Source: an uncultured bacterium (GTDB lineage: Bacteria; Bacteroidota; Bacteroidia; Bacteroidales; Bacteroidaceae). From it: DNA of 64,000 bases. A program made the position numbers and the translations under genes. A model generated the notes under the pieces. The model saw nothing but the letters and a program-made list of their open reading frames with translations, did not search any database and was not told the origin of the DNA. Of the stretch, positions 41,610-50,509 are shown in pieces; position 1 is the stretch's first letter, and the number at the start of each line of letters is the position of its first letter. The DNA lies in the NCBI GenBank assembly GCA_905215345.1, contig CAJMPR010000013.1, positions 57,277 through 121,276 of the forward strand. The letters run 5' to 3'.

Positions 41610-42323
41610 ATGAAAACAAGAAACGCAAAACTGAGTGCAACAGCAGTAGTATTTTTAGCAATGGCAATGCCTTTTACGGCAAAAGCGCAGGATAAAGTGG
41701 AAGCATCGGTAGGTGTAGATTTGGTAAGCGGCTATATATGGCGTGGCGAAGACTGCGGTAACGTCAGTATTCAACCAAGTTTGTCTGTAGCTTATAAAGG
41801 TTTATCGCTGACGGCTTGGGGATCGGTAGGCTTTGAGAAGACTGATACGAAGGAACTCGACCTTACTTTAGGGTATGAAGCAGGTGGTTTCAGTGCCGCC
41901 ATTACCGATTATTGGTTCTCTCCCTATGAGGATGCTGAGAAAGTGGGTTACTTTAAATACGGTGCACACAACACGCAACACACTTTTGAAGGCACTTTAG
42001 CTTATGACTTCGGAGTGATAGCCTTGAGCTGGAACACTTATTTCGCAGGAGCCGATTATACGAAAGAGAATGGCGACAGGGCTTATTCCACCTATGTAGG
42101 CATCAGTGCTCCCTTCAAGCTCGCCTCTTTGGACTGGACGGCGGAAGTCGGTTTCACTCCTTGGGAAGGTGCTTATTCAGACAAGTTCAATGTAACCAAC
42201 CTTAGCCTGAAAGCTGCCAAGGATATTAAAATTACAGATACTTTCGCCCTGCCTGTCTTCGCCCAGTTAACGTTTAATCCTTATACACAAGGTACGTACT
42301 TCGTATTTGGACTAAGCTTTTGA
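41610..42323 (+). CDS. outer-membrane beta-barrel protein (TorF-like) before glnK-amtB
   Basis: This 237-residue protein has a signal peptide ending near AKAQ (24-27), then alternating strands such as ASVGVDLVSGYIWRGEDCGN and a final strand TYFVFGLSF ending in Phe, as outer-membrane barrels do. The opening matches the TorF family of putative outer-membrane proteins. It lies 62 bp before glnK in the same direction, so a role in letting ammonium or other nitrogen compounds across the outer membrane is a reasonable inference, not shown. Confidence 0.75.
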   Translation: MKTRNAKLSATAVVFLAMAMPFTAKAQDKVEASVGVDLVSGYIWRGEDCGNVSIQPSLSVAYKGLSLTAWGSVGFEKTDTKELDLTLGYEAGGFSAAITDYWFSPYEDAEKVGYFKYGAHNTQHTFEGTLAYDFGVIALSWNTYFAGADYTKENGDRAYSTYVGISAPFKLASLDWTAEVGFTPWEGAYSDKFNVTNLSLKAAKDIKITDTFALPVFAQLTFNPYTQGTYFVFGLSF

Positions 42324-42385
42324 GATTTTTAATTTATGCAGAAAGGCGTTAGTCAGTGGTAATCAAACAATAAAAAGATTAAGGT

Positions 42386-42742
42386 ATGAAAAAGATTGAA
42401 GCTATTATCCGCAAGACCAAATTCGAGGAAGTAAAGGATGCACTCCTCGAAGCGGACATTGAATGGTTCTCTTACTATGATGTAAGAGGCATCGGGAAGT
42501 CCAGACAAGCCCGCATTTACCGTGGCGTGATATACGACACCAGTTCTATCGAACGAATATTAATCTCCATCGTGGTGCGCGACAAGAATACGGAGAAGAC
42601 TGTACAAGCTATTATTAAAGCTGCACAAACAGGCGAAATCGGTGATGGCCGTATCTTCGTCATTCCCATTGAAGATGCCATCCGCATCCGTACTGCCGAG
42701 AGAGGCGACATTGCCCTCTATAATGCCGAACAAGAAAGATAA
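42386..42742 (+). CDS. glnK: nitrogen regulatory protein P-II
   Basis: This 118-residue protein begins MKKIEAIIRKTKFEEVKDAL and has the P-II signature TGEIGDGRIFVIPIEDAIRIRT. The T-loop reads VRGIGKSRQARIYRGVIY, one residue shorter than in E. coli GlnB; the modifiable Tyr corresponds to Tyr50. The trimer should sense 2-oxoglutarate and ATP/ADP and plug AmtB, whose gene lies 60 bp downstream. Whether it is uridylylated here cannot be told. Confidence 0.95.
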   Translation: MKKIEAIIRKTKFEEVKDALLEADIEWFSYYDVRGIGKSRQARIYRGVIYDTSSIERILISIVVRDKNTEKTVQAIIKAAQTGEIGDGRIFVIPIEDAIRIRTAERGDIALYNAEQER

Positions 42743-42802
42743 GTTACTCCCGTTCAACTATAGGCAACAAAAAACAAGTACAATTTAAAGTCAAAAAACA
42801 TT

Positions 42803-44236
42803 ATGGACAAATATATGAAACGCAGTCTCACAAGACTGTGTATAGCCACTGCTATATTCATAGCTCTGGGCTCCGCAACAGAAACTTATGCACAAGATAC
42901 CGCAGCAATAGACAGTGCAACGGTTGCCGTCACCGAGGTGGTGGCCGCCGTAGAAGCCCCTACGGAAGAAACAACCCCCGATACGGTAGGAGAATTGGTA
43001 AACGGACTGAATACCGTATGGATGCTGCTTGCAGCAATGCTGGTATTCTTCATGCAACCGGGTTTTGCACTGGTTGAAGCCGGATTTACCCGCACCAAGA
43101 ACACTGCCAACATTTTGATGAAGAATTTCGTAGACTTTATGTTCGGCAGTCTGCTCTACTGGTTCATCGGTTTCGGACTAATGTTCGGCATAGGTGGATT
43201 TGTGGGCATGCCTCACTTCTTCGACCTCTCATTCTATGACGGCGGTGGACTGCCCTGTGAAGGCTTTCTCGTATTCCAGACCGTATTCTGCGCCACTGCC
43301 GCCACCATCGTATCAGGAGCTATGGCAGAACGTACGAAGTTCTCCATGTATCTGGTTTACACGATTTTTATCAGCGTATTGATTTATCCCATTTCCGGTC
43401 ACTGGACTTGGGGAGGCGGCTGGCTGATGAATGGTGAAGAAGGTTCGTTCATGATGAACACTTTCGGCACTACGTTCCACGACTTTGCCGGCTCCACCAT
43501 TGTACATTCTGTTGGCGGCTGGATTGCTCTGGTAGGTGCAGCTATTCTAGGCCCCCGCATTGGTAAATACAGCACAGACGGTAAATCAAGAGCCATTCCG
43601 GGACATAATCTCACGATAGCTGCATTGGGTGTATTCATTCTGTGGTTCGGGTGGTTCGGCTTCAACCCCGGCTCTCAATTGGCGGCAGCATCTACTGACG
43701 ATGCAACGGCAATCTCGCATGTATTCCTCACCACAAATCTGGCAGCTTGTGCAGGAGGGTTCTTCGCACTGTGCGTCAGTTGGATGAAATATGGAAAACC
43801 CTCTTTATCACTGACACTGAACGGTATTTTAGCAGGTCTTGTAGGCATCACGGCAGGTTGCGATATGGTATCTCCTACAGGTGCGGTGATTATCGGTACG
43901 GTCTGCGGTATAGTAATGATATACTCCGTAGAATTTATAGACAGGGTACTTAAAATAGACGATCCTGTCGGTGCATCTTCCGTACACGGTGTCTGCGGTT
44001 GCTTGGGAACGATACTTACCGGTTTATTCTCTACCAGCGAAGGACTTTTCTACGGTGCGGGCGCAAGTTTTCTCGGTGCACAAGTGTTCGGTGCGCTCGT
44101 TGTAGGTGCATGGGCGGCAGGCATGGGATTCATCATCTTCAAAGGGCTTGACAAAATACACGGTCTCCGCGTATCCAAGCGCGTTGAGGAAGAAGGACTG
44201 GATGTCTACGAGCATGGAGAATCGGCATATAACTAA
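42803..44236 (+). CDS. amtB: ammonium transporter
   Basis: This 477-residue protein has 11 membrane helices in the Amt fold after an N-terminal signal-like segment (about 8-31) and a polar linker rich in A, E, T and V (about 31-65). Landmarks include NTVWMLLAAMLVFFMQPGF, DFAGSTIVHSVGGW (first pore His) and SSVHGVCGCLGT (second pore His). It conducts ammonium across the inner membrane. The signal peptide is probably cleaved, as in some Amt proteins. A later start at 42815 is possible. Confidence 0.96.
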   Translation: MDKYMKRSLTRLCIATAIFIALGSATETYAQDTAAIDSATVAVTEVVAAVEAPTEETTPDTVGELVNGLNTVWMLLAAMLVFFMQPGFALVEAGFTRTKNTANILMKNFVDFMFGSLLYWFIGFGLMFGIGGFVGMPHFFDLSFYDGGGLPCEGFLVFQTVFCATAATIVSGAMAERTKFSMYLVYTIFISVLIYPISGHWTWGGGWLMNGEEGSFMMNTFGTTFHDFAGSTIVHSVGGWIALVGAAILGPRIGKYSTDGKSRAIPGHNLTIAALGVFILWFGWFGFNPGSQLAAASTDDATAISHVFLTTNLAACAGGFFALCVSWMKYGKPSLSLTLNGILAGLVGITAGCDMVSPTGAVIIGTVCGIVMIYSVEFIDRVLKIDDPVGASSVHGVCGCLGTILTGLFSTSEGLFYGAGASFLGAQVFGALVVGAWAAGMGFIIFKGLDKIHGLRVSKRVEEEGLDVYEHGESAYN

Positions 44237-44302
44237 ATATTCAAGAAGTTTTTTTACTCTAACAATAGTTTTATAAACCAACAAATTACAATTTAAGGTA
44301 TT

Positions 44303-46492
44303 ATGTCAAAATTGAGATTCAGAGTAGTAGAAACGGCGTTCAAAAAGAAACCCGTTGCAGTGGCAGTCCCGGCGGAACGTCCGTCAGAGTACTTCGCCAA
44401 GTATGTATTCAACAAAGAAAAGATGTTCCGGTATTTGCCGAGCAAGGTATATGCCAAGTTGATTGATGTGATTGACAACGGCGTGCCACTGGACCGCAGC
44501 ATTGCCAACGAGGTGGCGGCCGGGATGAAGAAATGGGCGATTGAAATGGGTGCTACCCATTATACGCACTGGTTTCATCCACTGACCGAAGGCACTGCCG
44601 AGAAACATGATGCTTTCGTGGAACACGATGGCAAAGGTGGTATGATGGAAGAATTTACGGGAAAACTGCTTGTACAACAAGAGCCGGACGCGTCGAGCTT
44701 TCCTAATGGCGGTATTCGCAACACGTTCGAGGCTCGTGGTTATTCTGCATGGGATCCCTCTTCTCCTGCGTTCATTGTGGATGACACACTCTGTATCCCA
44801 ACTATTTTCATCGCATACACCGGCGAGTCTCTGGACTACAAAGCACCGTTACTGAAAGCTCTGCGCGCAGTAGACAAAGCAGCGGTCGATGTATGCCATT
44901 ATTTCAACCCGGAGGTAAAAAAGGTAGTTGCCTATCTGGGGTGGGAACAGGAATACTTCTTGATTGACGAAGGTCTTTACGCCGCCCGTCCTGACCTATT
45001 GATGACCGGACGTACACTGACCGGACATGAAAGCGCCAAGAACCAGCAACTTGAGGACCACTACTTTGGTGCAATTCCGCCACGTGTAGCAGCCTTTATG
45101 AAAGAGTTGGAAATCGAGGCATTGAAGCTCGGCATCCCCGTCAAGACACGTCACAACGAAGTAGCTCCCAACCAGTTTGAGTTGGCTCCCATCTTCGAAG
45201 AATGCAACTTGGCCGTAGACCACAACATGCTCATCATGGCTTTGATGCGCAAGGTTGCCCGCAATCACAGTTTTCGCGTGCTGTTGCACGAAAAGCCGTT
45301 CAAGGGTGTTAACGGCAGCGGTAAGCATAACAACTGGTCGCTGGGGACAGATACCGGCATCCTGCTCCACGCTCCCGGCAAGCTGCCCGAAGACAACCTG
45401 CGTTTCATCACCTTCGTAGTAAATACCTTAATGGCTGTTTACAAGCACAACGGGTTGCTGAAAGCCAGCATCTCCAGTGCAACGAACGCTCATCGGTTGG
45501 GTGCCAACGAAGCGCCTCCCGCCATTATCTCCAGCTTCCTCGGCAAGCAGTTGTCACAAGTGTTGGAGCATATTGAGGAGAGTACGAAAGATGACCTTAT
45601 AAGCCTTAGCGGTAAACAAGGTATGAAACTGGACATTCCGCAAATACCGGAATTGCTCATCGACAACACAGACCGTAACCGTACCAGCCCATTTGCCTTC
45701 ACAGGCAACCGCTTTGAGTTCCGCGCCGTAGGTTCGGAGGCAAACTGTGCCAGTGCCATGATTGCCCTGAACTCCGCACTTGCCGAACAATTGACAGAAT
45801 TCAAAAAAGATGTAGACGAACTTATCGAAAAGGGTGAACCGAAAGTTTCGGCCATCCTCGATGTTATCCGCAAATACATCAAGATTTGTAAACCTGTCCA
45901 CTTCGACGGCAATGGTTACAGTGAAGAATGGAAGGCGGAAGCATCACGGCGTGGTCTGGATTGCGAAACCAGTGTGCCCATCATCTTCGATAACTATCTG
46001 AAACCTGAAAGTATCAAGATGTTTGAGTCCGTCGGCGTCATGACTATGAAGGAATTGAAAGCCCGCAATGAGGTGAAATGGGAAACCTATACCAAGAAAA
46101 TCCAGATTGAAGCCCGTGTACTCGGAGACTTGGCGATGAACCACATCATCCCCGTAGCTACTCAGTATCAAACAGACTTGGTGGATAACGTATACAAAAT
46201 AAAAGACCTCTTCCCTGCCGAAAAAGCAGCGAAGCTATCTGCCAAGAATCTGGAACTCATCGAAGAGATTGCCGACCGCACTACCTTCATCAAAGAGCAT
46301 ATAGATGCCATGATTGAAGCCCGCAAGGTTGCCAACAAGATTCTATGTGAACGAGACAAAGCCATCGCCTACCACGATAATATCGTGCCGATGATGGAAG
46401 AAATACGTTATCACATCGATAAGTTGGAACTCATCGTCGATAACCAGATGTGGACGCTGCCGAAGTACAGGGAACTGCTATTTATAAGATAA
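44303..46492 (+). CDS. glnN: glutamine synthetase type III
   Basis: This 729-residue protein is far longer than type I GS (about 470) and matches the type III family. Blocks include HWFHPLTEGTAEKHD, EVAPNQFELAPIFEECN, GSGKHNNWSLGTDTG and NRTSPFAFTGNRFEFRAVG. It joins ammonium to glutamate with ATP. It follows amtB by 66 bp and completes a TorF-glnK-amtB-GS set. The first half of GS/GOGAT is here and the second (gltBD) is about 10 kb upstream. Confidence 0.97.
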   Translation: MSKLRFRVVETAFKKKPVAVAVPAERPSEYFAKYVFNKEKMFRYLPSKVYAKLIDVIDNGVPLDRSIANEVAAGMKKWAIEMGATHYTHWFHPLTEGTAEKHDAFVEHDGKGGMMEEFTGKLLVQQEPDASSFPNGGIRNTFEARGYSAWDPSSPAFIVDDTLCIPTIFIAYTGESLDYKAPLLKALRAVDKAAVDVCHYFNPEVKKVVAYLGWEQEYFLIDEGLYAARPDLLMTGRTLTGHESAKNQQLEDHYFGAIPPRVAAFMKELEIEALKLGIPVKTRHNEVAPNQFELAPIFEECNLAVDHNMLIMALMRKVARNHSFRVLLHEKPFKGVNGSGKHNNWSLGTDTGILLHAPGKLPEDNLRFITFVVNTLMAVYKHNGLLKASISSATNAHRLGANEAPPAIISSFLGKQLSQVLEHIEESTKDDLISLSGKQGMKLDIPQIPELLIDNTDRNRTSPFAFTGNRFEFRAVGSEANCASAMIALNSALAEQLTEFKKDVDELIEKGEPKVSAILDVIRKYIKICKPVHFDGNGYSEEWKAEASRRGLDCETSVPIIFDNYLKPESIKMFESVGVMTMKELKARNEVKWETYTKKIQIEARVLGDLAMNHIIPVATQYQTDLVDNVYKIKDLFPAEKAAKLSAKNLELIEEIADRTTFIKEHIDAMIEARKVANKILCERDKAIAYHDNIVPMMEEIRYHIDKLELIVDNQMWTLPKYRELLFIR

Positions 46493-46503
46493 GGGAAACA
46501 TTT

Positions 46504-46594
46504 CAGATTTATGATTTTAGATTTATGACGAATGGATATTACAGAATATACAGCGCAGTAAATTTAAAATCTAAACTCTGAAATCAGAAGTTAT
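46504..46594. repeat. inverted pair of heptad repeats after the GS gene
   Basis: Left arm 46504-46531 has CAGATTT, ATGATTT, TAGATTT, ATGACGA. Right arm 46560-46594 has AAATTTA, AAATCTA, AACTCTG, AAATCAG, AAGTTAT. The arms are largely complementary and enclose 28 bp, starting 12 nt past the GS stop. Confidence 0.65.
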
Positions 46595-46679
46595 CTATTT
46601 CTTTTGTTGGTTGTTTTAAGTTTGCAGAGGGAGAGATGCCGTGAGGTAGTTCTTCCTCTATTTTTTGTACGACCGATGG

Positions 46680-46709
46680 TTGTCCAAATAGGGAAATGGG
46701 TTATCTTTG
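46680..46709 (+). promoter_or_regulatory. promoter of the S37 peptidase gene; decides its start
   Basis: TTG (46680-46682), a 19-nt spacer and TATCTTTG (46702-46709) predict initiation near 46715. This rules out the in-frame ATG at 46604 and leaves the one at 46733. Confidence 0.75.
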
Positions 46710-46732
46710 TCCCAATTTCAAATAAACACATT

Positions 46733-48028
46733 ATGAAAAGCCTACGTATACGTTATACAGCATTCCTGCTGTTTGCATTATTGCTGGCATCAGTGTCTCT
46801 ATCCGCACAGACCGATTTGCAGCAAAAGTTAAGTAAGATTTCCGCCATTACGGAGACCAGACCTTTAGAATCAAGTGAATTTTCCGAGAAGTATGTAACC
46901 TACTTTACCCAACCGTTAGACCACCGTAATCCGGAAAAAGGAAGTTTCCGCCAACGGGTAATCATTGCTCACGTGGGTTTTGATCGCCCTACGGTAATTG
47001 TGACCGAGGGTTACGGTGCTGCCTACGCACTTACCCCCAAGTATCGTGAGGAATTATCCAAACTACTCAACGCCAACATGATATTCGTGGAGTATCGTTA
47101 CTTCCTCGAATCTACTCCCGAACCCAAAGACTGGCAATACCTGACGGCTGAGAACTCTGCTGACGACCTGCATGCCGTTACCACCGCCCTTAAATCGATA
47201 TATCCCGGCAAATGGATTGCTACGGGTATCAGTAAAGGCGGACAGACTGCATTACTCTATCGTACGTTTTATCCGGACGATGTAGATGTATCCGTTCCTT
47301 ATGTAGCCCCGCTTTGTTATGGAACAGAAGACGGCCGGCACGAACCTTTCCTCCGAAAAGTATCCACTGCCGGAGACCGCAAAAAGATTGAGGATTTCCA
47401 ACTGGAAGTACTGAAACGGAAACCCGCATTACTGCCCCGCTTCGAGAAATACTGTACAGAGAAAGGTTATAAATTCCGTGTTCCCTTTGAAGAAATATAC
47501 GATTACTCGGTACTGGAATATTCGTTCGCCCTTTGGCAATGGGGTACTCCCGTTAGCAGCATTCCGGCAACAACGGTATCGGATGATGAACTGTTTGCTC
47601 ACCTGCTGGACATCAGCGAACCCGGATATTTCATCGAAGACAGCCCCACCGCCTCGTTCTTTGTACAGGCAGCCCGCGAACTGGGATATTATGGTTATGA
47701 CATCCGTCCTTTCAAGAAATACCTTTCTATCAAGTCAAGCAAGAATTATCTTCACCGTTTGATGTTGCCGGAAGAATTGAAGGATATGCCTTTTGACAAG
47801 ACATTAAGTAAAAAGATTACTAAATTCCTGAAAGAGAATGATCCGAGAATGATATTTATCTACGGAGAAAATGACCCGTGGACGGCTGCCGGAGTAACCT
47901 GGCTGAAAGGAAAAAAGAATATACATGTATTCATAGAACCCGGAGGAAGCCACCGGGCACGTATCAATACTCTGCCCGAGAAGGAGAAAGAAGAAGTGAT
48001 GAATCTGCTGAATGAATGGTTGCAGTAA
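46733..48028 (+). CDS. secreted S37-type (PS-10) aminopeptidase
   Basis: From the ATG at 46733 this is a 431-residue protein with a clean signal peptide (RIRYTAFLLFALLLASVSLSAQ, shown: FLLFALLLASVSLSAQ). It matches the S37/PS-10 tripeptidyl aminopeptidase family. The nucleophile is Ser in GISKGGQTA, the acid Asp in GENDPWTAAG and the His in GGSHRARI. It should trim peptides in the periplasm or outside. A longer frame opens at 46604, but that start lies upstream of the promoter and puts 43 residues before the signal peptide, so it is rejected. Confidence 0.9.
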   Translation: MKSLRIRYTAFLLFALLLASVSLSAQTDLQQKLSKISAITETRPLESSEFSEKYVTYFTQPLDHRNPEKGSFRQRVIIAHVGFDRPTVIVTEGYGAAYALTPKYREELSKLLNANMIFVEYRYFLESTPEPKDWQYLTAENSADDLHAVTTALKSIYPGKWIATGISKGGQTALLYRTFYPDDVDVSVPYVAPLCYGTEDGRHEPFLRKVSTAGDRKKIEDFQLEVLKRKPALLPRFEKYCTEKGYKFRVPFEEIYDYSVLEYSFALWQWGTPVSSIPATTVSDDELFAHLLDISEPGYFIEDSPTASFFVQAARELGYYGYDIRPFKKYLSIKSSKNYLHRLMLPEELKDMPFDKTLSKKITKFLKENDPRMIFIYGENDPWTAAGVTWLKGKKNIHVFIEPGGSHRARINTLPEKEKEEVMNLLNEWLQ

Positions 48029-48083
48029 ATATTCACATCTGATATTCCTTACTATTACAACCTTGTAATAAAAGAAGATGAAT

Positions 48084-48129
48084 AAACGATAAAGCTCGAA
48101 TCTTTAAACAGATTCGAGCTTTATTGTTT
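48084..48129. terminator. two-way terminator between convergent genes
   Basis: AAACGATAAAGCTCGAATCT (48084-48103) pairs with AGATTCGAGCTTTATTGTTT (48110-48129), 20 bp with one G.T, loop TTAAAC. It separates the peptidase gene from the leftward ThrE-type gene. Confidence 0.9.
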
Positions 48130-48135
48130 ATCCAG

Positions 48136-49482
48136 TTACCATTCCAGAAACTTACCTCTTTCCCGACGTTTCTGTAACTCGTCTCTCAGGAAATGTTGCC
48201 TGTCTTTGGCGATATAGCGGCGGGCGAAAATATTGGGAACAGCTACACCCAATGCAATACAAAGAATTATCAACGAAGCATTGATACCATTTGATACGGC
48301 AACCGTCACCTCACCTACCACTCCGTGCATATTGATAAGAGCAACCAATGCACGATACATCAACACACCCGGAATCATTGGAATGACAGAAGGAATAGTA
48401 AGCACGTGGTTAGGCACATGAAACCAATGTACAGCCTTCACCGCTACCAGACTCACCACCATAGCCCCCGTGAAAGAACCTATTACAGGACCGAGTCCCA
48501 GCTCGAAGTTGACAAAGTTTCGCGTACATACGGCAAGGATTCCTCCAACAGCAACCACCCACAACAAGCGGCGTTGAATGTTGAATATCATTGAGAAACC
48601 AACAGCAGATATTGCTGCTGCAATAGCATATATATAATAAGGATCATGGGGAACCATACTCAGTTCGCTGAACTTCTTGTCAATCACCAAATCTTCCACC
48701 GTCAGCAGACGCATGGCTATTACAATACCGAAAGCCATGGCACATACCATCAGCACCGTATTGACAGCACGTACAATACCCACCTGTATGTAGTTGTCAA
48801 TCATGTCATCCACAAAATTGATGATAGGAACCCCCGGGACAATGAACAACGCACAAGCCAGCAACGGATGATACGGAGTAGTCGAAAGTCCGGTAAGAGT
48901 AGCTATATAAGCAAGACAAGTCGCTACCAATGCTGCAATGGCTATACTCATATAAAGATTGATACCAAACTCTATACAGCGCACACGCACGCGGAAACCG
49001 GCAAAAGCCGCAACAGAAGCAAACAAAAAAGCAATCCAGTCGCCACCAAACAGTTTACAGAAACCTCCGCAGGCAAACCCCGCCCCGATAGCTACAAGAT
49101 AAGGAGTATAATTACGTTTCTTATTCTTTATCTTTTCCAGTTCTTCCTCATATTGGTCGAGTGAATAGTCTTCTTCAATAGCCCGCCAAGAGAGCTTGCT
49201 GATTTCAGAAATAGCCGTCATGTTGATGCCATGTTTCTCGCACTTCTGAAATTTGGAATAAGAATGGGACTCGTCACTCAGGTTCACTACCAGCATGGTA
49301 TAAGTCACGTCAATATGAAGATTTTCTTCGGGCAATCCCAAATAGGCTGCAACACGATTCATATTACGTACAATGCGATTGGTATCGGCAGCACTCTCTA
49401 CTAAAATTTTCCCTGTGCGAAGCAATAAATCGAGCTTCCTACGCAAGATAATTTCTTGCTCAACAACTGTTTTTCCCATCAA
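48136..49482 (-). CDS. threonine/serine exporter-like membrane protein (ThrE family)
   Basis: This 448-residue protein combines both ThrE halves. The N-terminal DUF1212 part (about 15-265) starts with a soluble region holding LLRTGKILVESAADTNRIVR and about five helices; the C-terminal ThrE_2 part (about 300-430) has five more. In other bacteria such as E. coli these halves are separate proteins (YjjP and YjjB). It should export threonine, serine or a small dicarboxylate at the inner membrane; substrate is not certain. It is monocistronic. Confidence 0.9.
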   Translation of the reverse strand: MMGKTVVEQEIILRRKLDLLLRTGKILVESAADTNRIVRNMNRVAAYLGLPEENLHIDVTYTMLVVNLSDESHSYSKFQKCEKHGINMTAISEISKLSWRAIEEDYSLDQYEEELEKIKNKKRNYTPYLVAIGAGFACGGFCKLFGGDWIAFLFASVAAFAGFRVRVRCIEFGINLYMSIAIAALVATCLAYIATLTGLSTTPYHPLLACALFIVPGVPIINFVDDMIDNYIQVGIVRAVNTVLMVCAMAFGIVIAMRLLTVEDLVIDKKFSELSMVPHDPYYIYAIAAAISAVGFSMIFNIQRRLLWVVAVGGILAVCTRNFVNFELGLGPVIGSFTGAMVVSLVAVKAVHWFHVPNHVLTIPSVIPMIPGVLMYRALVALINMHGVVGEVTVAVSNGINASLIILCIALGVAVPNIFARRYIAKDRQHFLRDELQKRRERGKFLEW

Positions 49483-49530
49483 ACTTTTTACTTACTATGT
49501 ATCTTATTTACCTGTCTTCAAAAAGGAGTG

Positions 49531-49538
49531 CAAAGATA
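49531..49538 (-). promoter_or_regulatory. -7 box (TATCTTTG) of the ThrE-type gene
   Basis: CAAAGATA on the plus strand is TATCTTTG read leftward, 49 nt before the ATG. Confidence 0.55.
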
Positions 49539-49580
49539 GGCAAAATGCAGAAAAGAATTTAATATCTCAGCAGAAACCTA

Positions 49581-49588
49581 TACCTTTG
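49581..49588 (+). promoter_or_regulatory. -7 box (TACCTTTG) of the 49642 gene
   Basis: TACCTTTG lies 54 nt before the ATG. With the opposing box at 49531-49538 it marks a compact divergent promoter pair. Confidence 0.5.
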
Positions 49589-49641
49589 CACGCATTTTCA
49601 GGAAATCTTTTTAAGATACTCAAAACAGAACTATAACATAT

Positions 49642-50364
49642 ATGGAAATTTTTTGGAATACGATTGCACAATATAATGAAGCTACCTGGTGGGCACAGAT
49701 TATCATCACTATCGCAGGCATCGCACTCACCATCCTACTTTACCGTAAACCCACCGTCCGGGTGAAACGTTCAATGAAAATCTATATGGTGTTTCTGAAC
49801 GGGTGGATATCCGTCGTTTACTACATGATGTATTGCGATGCACGAAGTTACAATTATATTCTCACAACCTTCTGGGCTGTCATTGCACTGATATGGTTGT
49901 GGGATTTGATTACCGGCTATACTCCCTTTGAGCGTAGCCATAAATACGGAGTATTAGTGGGCATACTGTATGCAATGCCTTTCCTTTATCCCTTGCTTTC
50001 ATTTGCGCGCGGCATGGAGTTTCCCATGATGACCACGACCGTGATGCCTTGTTCCGTAGCTGTATTTACAATCGGATTATTATTGGCATTCTCACGTAAA
50101 GTGAATTTACTCGTCATCCTGTTCCTGTGTCATTGGGCTCTCATCGCATTTTCAAAAGTATATGTTTATAAAATACCCGAAGATTTATTGCTGGCAAGCG
50201 CAACCGTACCTGCCATATACCTGTTCTTCAAAAACTATTTAGACCAGAATTTACATAAGGAAACAAAGCCAAGGGCACGTTTCATAAACTGGTTTTTGAT
50301 ACTGATTTGCATCATTATCGGTATATTCTTAAGCATTACTCTTTTCCAGGGATTAGCACAATAA
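49642..50364 (+). CDS. multi-pass membrane protein, DUF6064-like
   Basis: This 240-residue protein has about seven hydrophobic helices with short loops. The first is at about 18-36 (WAQIIITIAGIALTILLY) and the last at about 218-236. The pattern and residues such as YRKPTVRVKRSMKIYM and HWALIAFSKVYVY resemble DUF6064 proteins, whose function is unknown. No catalytic motif is seen. It is divergent from the exporter gene and convergent with gpmA. Confidence 0.6.
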   Translation: MEIFWNTIAQYNEATWWAQIIITIAGIALTILLYRKPTVRVKRSMKIYMVFLNGWISVVYYMMYCDARSYNYILTTFWAVIALIWLWDLITGYTPFERSHKYGVLVGILYAMPFLYPLLSFARGMEFPMMTTTVMPCSVAVFTIGLLLAFSRKVNLLVILFLCHWALIAFSKVYVYKIPEDLLLASATVPAIYLFFKNYLDQNLHKETKPRARFINWFLILICIIIGIFLSITLFQGLAQ

Positions 50365-50401
50365 GCAAAACCACGATAACTTGCAATCGTCCTACGGGAT
50401 A

Positions 50402-50466
50402 AAATAAATCATCCCGTGATATGAAACAAATCATCTCACGGGATGATTTATTTAGTCTCGCGAGAC
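50402..50466. terminator. hairpin between convergent genes (ATCCCGT family, copy 2)
   Basis: AAATAAATCATCCCGTGA (50402-50419) pairs perfectly with 50436-50453, followed by the perfect palindrome GTCTCGCGAGAC (50455-50466). It shares AATCATCCCGT with the hairpin at 20080-20146, also between convergent genes. Confidence 0.75.
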
Positions 50467-50509
50467 AAATATTTCCATCCTGCGGAACGAATTTCGGTGC
50501 CCGTTTATA

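Noticed and set aside
46604..46732. Upstream start for the S37 peptidase gene
   Set aside because: The promoter at 46680-46709 lies inside this extension, and the true signal peptide begins at 46733.
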